DNA from: Candidatus Wolfebacteria bacterium CG_4_10_14_0_8_um_filter_39_64
GTDB lineage: Bacteria > Patescibacteriota > Minisyncoccia > UBA6257 > UBA9933
Reading direction: 5' to 3'
Assembly: GCA_002784365.1 (NCBI GenBank)
Contig: PFKY01000060.1
Location: 1-6,464, forward strand
Length of the DNA: 6,464 nucleotides
A program made the position numbers and the translations under genes. Shown here piece by piece: positions 1-4,900 of the stretch. Within the stretch, counting starts at the first letter, position 1. Each line of letters begins with the position of its first letter. The notes below the pieces were generated by a model. The model did no database searches. It saw nothing but the letters and a program-made list of their open reading frames with translations, and was not told the DNA's origin.

Positions 1-1228
1 ATTTTATAAATACTCTCAATAATGTTCTTGTTATGGTAATTGCCGAAAACATTGAAATGATAACTCCTATAAGTAGTGCCAAAGCAAATCCTTTAATAAA
101 ACTGCTGGTAAAATAATAAAGAATAATTGAGGTGATTATGGTTGAAATATTGGAATCGCGAATTGACGGCCAGGCCCGGCGAAAACCTTCCTCAATGGCC
201 GATATTTTTGATAGTCCATTTTTAATTTCTTCTTTGGTTCTTTCAAAAATTAAAATATTGGCGTCTACCGCCATGCCAATGGAAAGAATAAATCCGGCAA
301 TACCGGCCAAGCTCATAGTAATGCCAAGTTTGAAAACTGCGGCAGTAAAAATTATGTAAATTACCAAAGCCAAAGAAGCGAAGATACCAAACTTCCGATA
401 ATAACCAAGCATAAAGAGAATGATAACCAAGGTCCCCAAAGCACCGGCGTAAATCGCCTTTTTTAACGATTCCTGACCCAAACTGGCGCCGATTGTCTGT
501 TGACTGATTAAGATGATTGGCGCCGGCAGAGCTCCGGCATTGAATCTTTCCACCATTTTTCTGGCTTCGTCAACCGTAAATTTTCCCGTAATCTGGGCCC
601 GACCGCCGGAAATTCTTTCTTGAACAACAGGCATTTCAATCAAATTATTGTCCAAAAAAATTGCCAAGGGCTTGCCGACGTTTCGAGATGTCAGCTTCTC
701 AAAAATTTTTGCTCCGTCATCATTGAACTGGATATTAACCTGAGGAGCGCCGGTCGTGGAATTAAAATCAATCTGGGCTCCTTTAACATAACGGCCGGTC
801 AAATCAGTCGGAATAAATTCCAGCTGCGTATCGTCTGCGTAGTTCTGCGTTTCTTTTACTTCGCGGAAATCCAAAAACGGCGTTAATCCGATTTCGTTAA
901 TTGCCGCTTTTATATCTTTGATTCCAGCCAAATCCACAATCAAGCGGTATGAGTCGCCTTCTTTGGCTGAAACCACCTGGGGTTCGCTGACTCCGAATAG
1001 ATTCACCCGTTTTTCAATCACGTCCCGCAAACCGGCCATCACCGAATCTCTATCTGAAGAATCAACCTGCGACATATCAACCTCATAGACGAGGTGAGTG
1101 CCGCCAACCAAATCCAATCCCAAACGCCAGGGCCTAAATTTGCTTCCCAGCCCTTGGGGATAAATAAAAAAACCGGCGGCTATTGCTAAAACAATTATTA
1201 AAATTAATAAAATTTTTGAATGCTTCAT
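1..1228 (-). CDS. secD: Protein translocase subunit SecD (3' end cut by window edge)
   Basis: SecD is the RND-like membrane partner of SecYEG that uses the proton gradient to help pull secreted proteins across the inner membrane, usually together with SecF. From the ATG at 1228 the frame is open for 409 codons and runs off the window without a stop. A hydrophobic segment at residues 6-23 is TM1. It is followed by the conserved GLDLVGGTHL motif (residues 37-46) and the large extracytoplasmic P1 region (about 50-250). Four to five hydrophobic helices follow from about residue 258, including the family signature IGMAVDANILIFER (317-330). The last visible residues, TRTLLRVF (400-407), are normally close to the C-terminus, so only a short tail is missing. 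At about 410 residues it is shorter than E. coli SecD (615), as in many Gram-positive and CPR proteins. The start lies 3 bases after the nrdG stop with no visible Shine-Dalgarno, suggesting coupled translation. secF would be expected next, outside the window. Confidence 0.96.
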   Translation of the reverse strand, partial: MKHSKILLILIIVLAIAAGFFIYPQGLGSKFRPWRLGLDLVGGTHLVYEVDMSQVDSSDRDSVMAGLRDVIEKRVNLFGVSEPQVVSAKEGDSYRLIVDLAGIKDIKAAINEIGLTPFLDFREVKETQNYADDTQLEFIPTDLTGRYVKGAQIDFNSTTGAPQVNIQFNDDGAKIFEKLTSRNVGKPLAIFLDNNLIEMPVVQERISGGRAQITGKFTVDEARKMVERFNAGALPAPIILISQQTIGASLGQESLKKAIYAGALGTLVIILFMLGYYRKFGIFASLALVIYIIFTAAVFKLGITMSLAGIAGFILSIGMAVDANILIFERTKEEIKNGLSKISAIEEGFRRAWPSIRDSNISTIITSIILYYFTSSFIKGFALALLIGVIISMFSAITITRTLLRVFIK

Positions 1229-1231
1229 TTC

Positions 1232-1924
1232 TTAGCGAATAATACAATTTAAATGGTATATTTCTCTTAATTCCTTTACAATTTCTCCGAGTTCCTCATC
1301 CGAATAACCCGTTTCTTTTAAAAATTGAGGGTCCAGGGTTTTTGAGGGAACGAATTTTTGCAAAATATAAGACGAGCCAGGCTTCAGCAACTCTCCGATT
1401 TTAAGGATGTCTTCTTTTTTTAACTGAGATTTTACGACGGTGGTTCGAAACTCATAATCCAAGCCGGAATTCATTATTAAATCGATGCTTTCCTTGATTT
1501 TTTTTATTTCAACGGCTGATTTAACGACGGCCGCATATTTCTCAAGCGGAGCTTTTATGTCCATCGCCAAATAATCAACCAGTTTTTTTTCAATAATATC
1601 CCTTAATCTTTCCTGAAAACTGCCGTTGGTGTCAAGTTTTATCGAATAACCGAGCCCTTTAATTTTTTTTAAAAAATCATTCAACCCCTCTTGAAGAAGC
1701 GGTTCGCCGCCGGTAACTACCACGCCTTCCAATTCTCCCTGACGGCTCTCTAAGAAAGTAAAAATCTCTTCTAATGAAATCGGCTTGATAAAGAAATCCG
1801 GATTAACCAATTCTGGATTATGACAATAGCCGCATCGGAAATTGCAACCCTGGGTAAAAACAATGGCCGCAATCTTCCCTGGATAATCAATTAAACTGAC
1901 TTTTTGAAGACCACCTATTCTCAT
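1232..1924 (-). CDS. nrdG: Anaerobic ribonucleoside-triphosphate reductase activating protein, radical SAM (NrdG2-type)
   Basis: NrdG cleaves S-adenosylmethionine with a [4Fe-4S] cluster and abstracts hydrogen from the C-terminal glycine of NrdD, creating the stable glycyl radical. The 230-residue protein begins MRIGGLQKVSLIDYPGK, an opening typical of the NrdG2-type activases. It then has the radical SAM cluster motif CNFRCGYC (residues 27-34; cysteines 27, 31, 34, the CxxxCxxC spacing), the GGEP motif that contacts SAM (72-75), and KLDTNG (96-100 region) and LAMDIKAP further along the partial barrel. The frame stays open upstream to an ATG at 1993, but I chose the ATG at 1924: it sits just before the conserved GGLQK block, and it lies 8 bases after the nrdD stop instead of overlapping nrdD by 61 bases. 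No clear Shine-Dalgarno precedes it, so re-initiation by ribosomes finishing nrdD is likely. Being directly downstream of nrdD supports the assignment as its dedicated activase. Confidence 0.95.
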   Translation of the reverse strand: MRIGGLQKVSLIDYPGKIAAIVFTQGCNFRCGYCHNPELVNPDFFIKPISLEEIFTFLESRQGELEGVVVTGGEPLLQEGLNDFLKKIKGLGYSIKLDTNGSFQERLRDIIEKKLVDYLAMDIKAPLEKYAAVVKSAVEIKKIKESIDLIMNSGLDYEFRTTVVKSQLKKEDILKIGELLKPGSSYILQKFVPSKTLDPQFLKETGYSDEELGEIVKELREIYHLNCIIR

Positions 1925-1932
1925 AACGGGGT

Positions 1933-4900
1933 TTAACGAGCCAACGTAAATTCTTTTCTCTCTTTGAATTCCTGCTGTTTTCCTTGATTCCATTGCGACA
2001 CGGGCCTAAGATAGCCCACAATTCTGGTATAGACTTCACAGGGCTGTTTTATCGTGCATTTTGGACACTCAAAATGTTCTCCATCCAAATAGCCGTGGGA
2101 GGGGCAAATGGAAAAAGTGGGGGTCAGAGTAATATAGGGCAGCTTGAAACTTCCGAAAATTTTCCTGATGAGATTTTTAACGACTTCAATGTCAGAAATT
2201 CGTTCTCCCAGAAAAAGGTGCATCACCACGCCGCCCGTATATTTGCATTGAATTTCATCCTGAAGTTTTAGGACCTCAAAAATATCGTCGGTGTAATTGA
2301 CGGGCAGCATCGTTGAATTTGTGTAATATGGATTTTCTTTGGTTCCGGCCGTAATAATTTCCGGGTACTTTTTCTTGTCTTTTAAAGCAAGGCGGTAAGC
2401 AGTAGATTCGGCCGGCGTTGCTTCCAAATTATATAAATTTCCCGTCTCTTGCTGATATTCAACCAATTTTTCCCGCATAAAATCCAAAATCTCAAGAGTG
2501 AATTTTCTGGCGGTTTTCGAGGCAATGTTTTCGCCAATGAAATTAAGTAAGGCCTCATTCATCCCCACCAGACCGATGGTAGAAAAATGATTTCCAAAAT
2601 AAGTGCCTCTCATTTTTTTTACGCCGTCCAGGTAAAACTTTGAATAGGGGTAAAGCCCTTTTTCAATAAAATTTTCCAAGGCCTTCCTTTTAATTTCCAA
2701 ACTTTCCTTGATTAAATCCATCGTTGTTCCCAATCTCTCAAAGAATTCTTTTTTGGTTTTGGATAAATAGCCGAGCCGGGGCATATTGATGGTAACCACG
2801 CCGATGGAATTTCCGCACCAAGTCACCTTGCCGTTTCTTCTAACGAATACCGTATGATTTTTTACCTCGCAACAATAAACCTTTCCTTTGTAATTTACTC
2901 TTTTAATATTGTTTTTTCTTAATCTATAATGTTGAGCTTTTTGAACCCCAAGACTATAGCAAATACCGGCTTTAATTTTCCTTCCCTTTATGAGGGTAGT
3001 CTTTTTATTTTGGGTAGTCAAAGTTGCTAACCAGCCAAGTTTCAAAATTATTTCTTGTAAATCATCTGCTAACTTTTTAGAAGAAGTCCAATAATTTATT
3101 TGCCCCGTAGTTTTTCTGATATGCCCATCGCCTTTAACCATCCAATCAAATAAAATTTTTAATCGCCTTTTACTTAAATTTTTTATCTCTTGGGGAATAA
3201 ACTTATCGTATTTTTTTCCGAATTGACGCAAATAACTCCAGAGTTGTTTATTGCAAATAACAAAGTTGTTTTTTTCTTCAGCATAATTAAAAGGCAGGGA
3301 ATCTAAAATTTCTTTAATCTCTTTTCTTTTTTTCTTTTCTATCTGAGTAATGACTACTCTGTAACCATGCCTCGGAGCAATTTTCTTATTATCGGTACAT
3401 CCTTCAGCCAACCAAAAGCCAAAAAACTTCAACCAATTATCCATCTTAATTCTTAATGCATTTCTAATTACCTGATAAGGCGTTCTACCCTGTCTGCCAT
3501 ATTTTGTAATTTCAATTGCTGGTAAAATAAACCATTCTTTTTCCTCTCCTTGCCAAATACTTTGTTTGGGAATTCGCTGATTATTGAAATCAAAATTTTC
3601 TGCTTCTACAAATTTCCTTTTGCCGCTTCCCACCTGATCTACTACCATTCGATGATTGGGGGTAACTAATAAATTAAGGGATCGGGTTTTAAATTGATAC
3701 ATTTCTCCTTCATAATTATATTCAAAAAGTCTTTTAGGTTTATGTATCTCAATTTCATTGTTTTCAGTTAAAGTAAATACTTCATCATTTTTACTTAAAT
3801 CTTTAAAAAACTTCCAACCATTTTCTGTTAAAATTTCTGTTTGTTTGTCATAGCAACCGGTAAGCGGATTTGACCCGAACAGTCCTCCGCCTCTTTTGAG
3901 AAGTTCAGAATTGTCCAATCTGAGCCGACAGCAATTGAACGTAATTTGGCCCAAAGAATGAACAAAGAGATGATTTTTTTCAAGCTCTAAATCGTAAAAC
4001 TCTTTAAGGACTTTAAATTTCTTTTTTTTCACTGTCTTAATGCGAGTTATATAAATATCACTGTTTCTTATCTTGTTTATCTCTTTGGTCTGGGCATCAT
4101 ATTTATCCAAAGTATCAAAACCAACCATTCTTGATTTTGTTAAACCAGGTACCTGATAAGTAGAAGTCATCCAGCCAGGCACTCTTTCAGCTATAATAGG
4201 ATTATTAACCCAGCCATTTCTTTTCTTTGTTTTGGACCTCTTGTGTTGGAGGTATATCCGTTGGCTATTTTTTCTTAATTTATAAGTGGTGGGCTGACCA
4301 ATTAAAGAGTATAGAAGAACTAAGTCTCTAGAAAGTGCCAAGTCATTAAGATGAATTTCTAATCTTTTTTGGTAACCATCCCCTTTAAAATAAAACTCTA
4401 AAAATGCTTTGATTACTTCTTTGGGTGAATTAAATAATATTTGCGGCAATTTGTCATACTTTCGAAAACCGGTATCAAATAATCTTCTAGCTAAATCTGA
4501 ATTATAAATATAAAGATAATAAGTATTGTACCTCGGATCTTTTTTCTCGAAAGTTTCACAACCAAAAACTTTTTTAACTAAATCTTTAATCAAATAAAGG
4601 TTTTCTAATTGTCTAGAATTAAAGGTAAACTGAATACCCCTCGGTCTCCCGTACGAAGAACAATTTCTTCTTGTTTCAAAAAGATAATTGCCGTCCGCTG
4701 TAAAATAACCCAAAATTTTAGCCACATCTTCATCAAAAGTAAAATCTTCAATTTTTTGATATTCTTGCGATAAAGAGTTTTCTGTTTTCTTTAAACAAAG
4801 AAGGTATTCTTCGGGTTTTAAATCTTTGGCAAATTTCATTTGAATACCCTTTTCCGTCCAAATAGCCATCGGGTGCTTGGTTGAATAAATAGCTTCTTTG

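Noticed and set aside
132..359. Plus-strand open frame of 75 codons
   Set aside because: It is antisense to the conserved membrane part of secD and its protein has no recognisable features.
620..886. Plus-strand open frame of 88 codons
   Set aside because: It is antisense to the P1 region of secD, which is clearly coding on the minus strand.
1925..1993. Longer nrdG starting at the ATG at 1993, adding 23 residues
   Set aside because: It would overlap the conserved C-terminal coding part of nrdD by 61 bases, and the extra residues do not resemble the start of NrdG proteins, which begin near the GGLQK block.
1984..2271. Plus-strand open frame of 95 codons
   Set aside because: It lies opposite the zinc site and glycyl radical motif of nrdD and has no support of its own.
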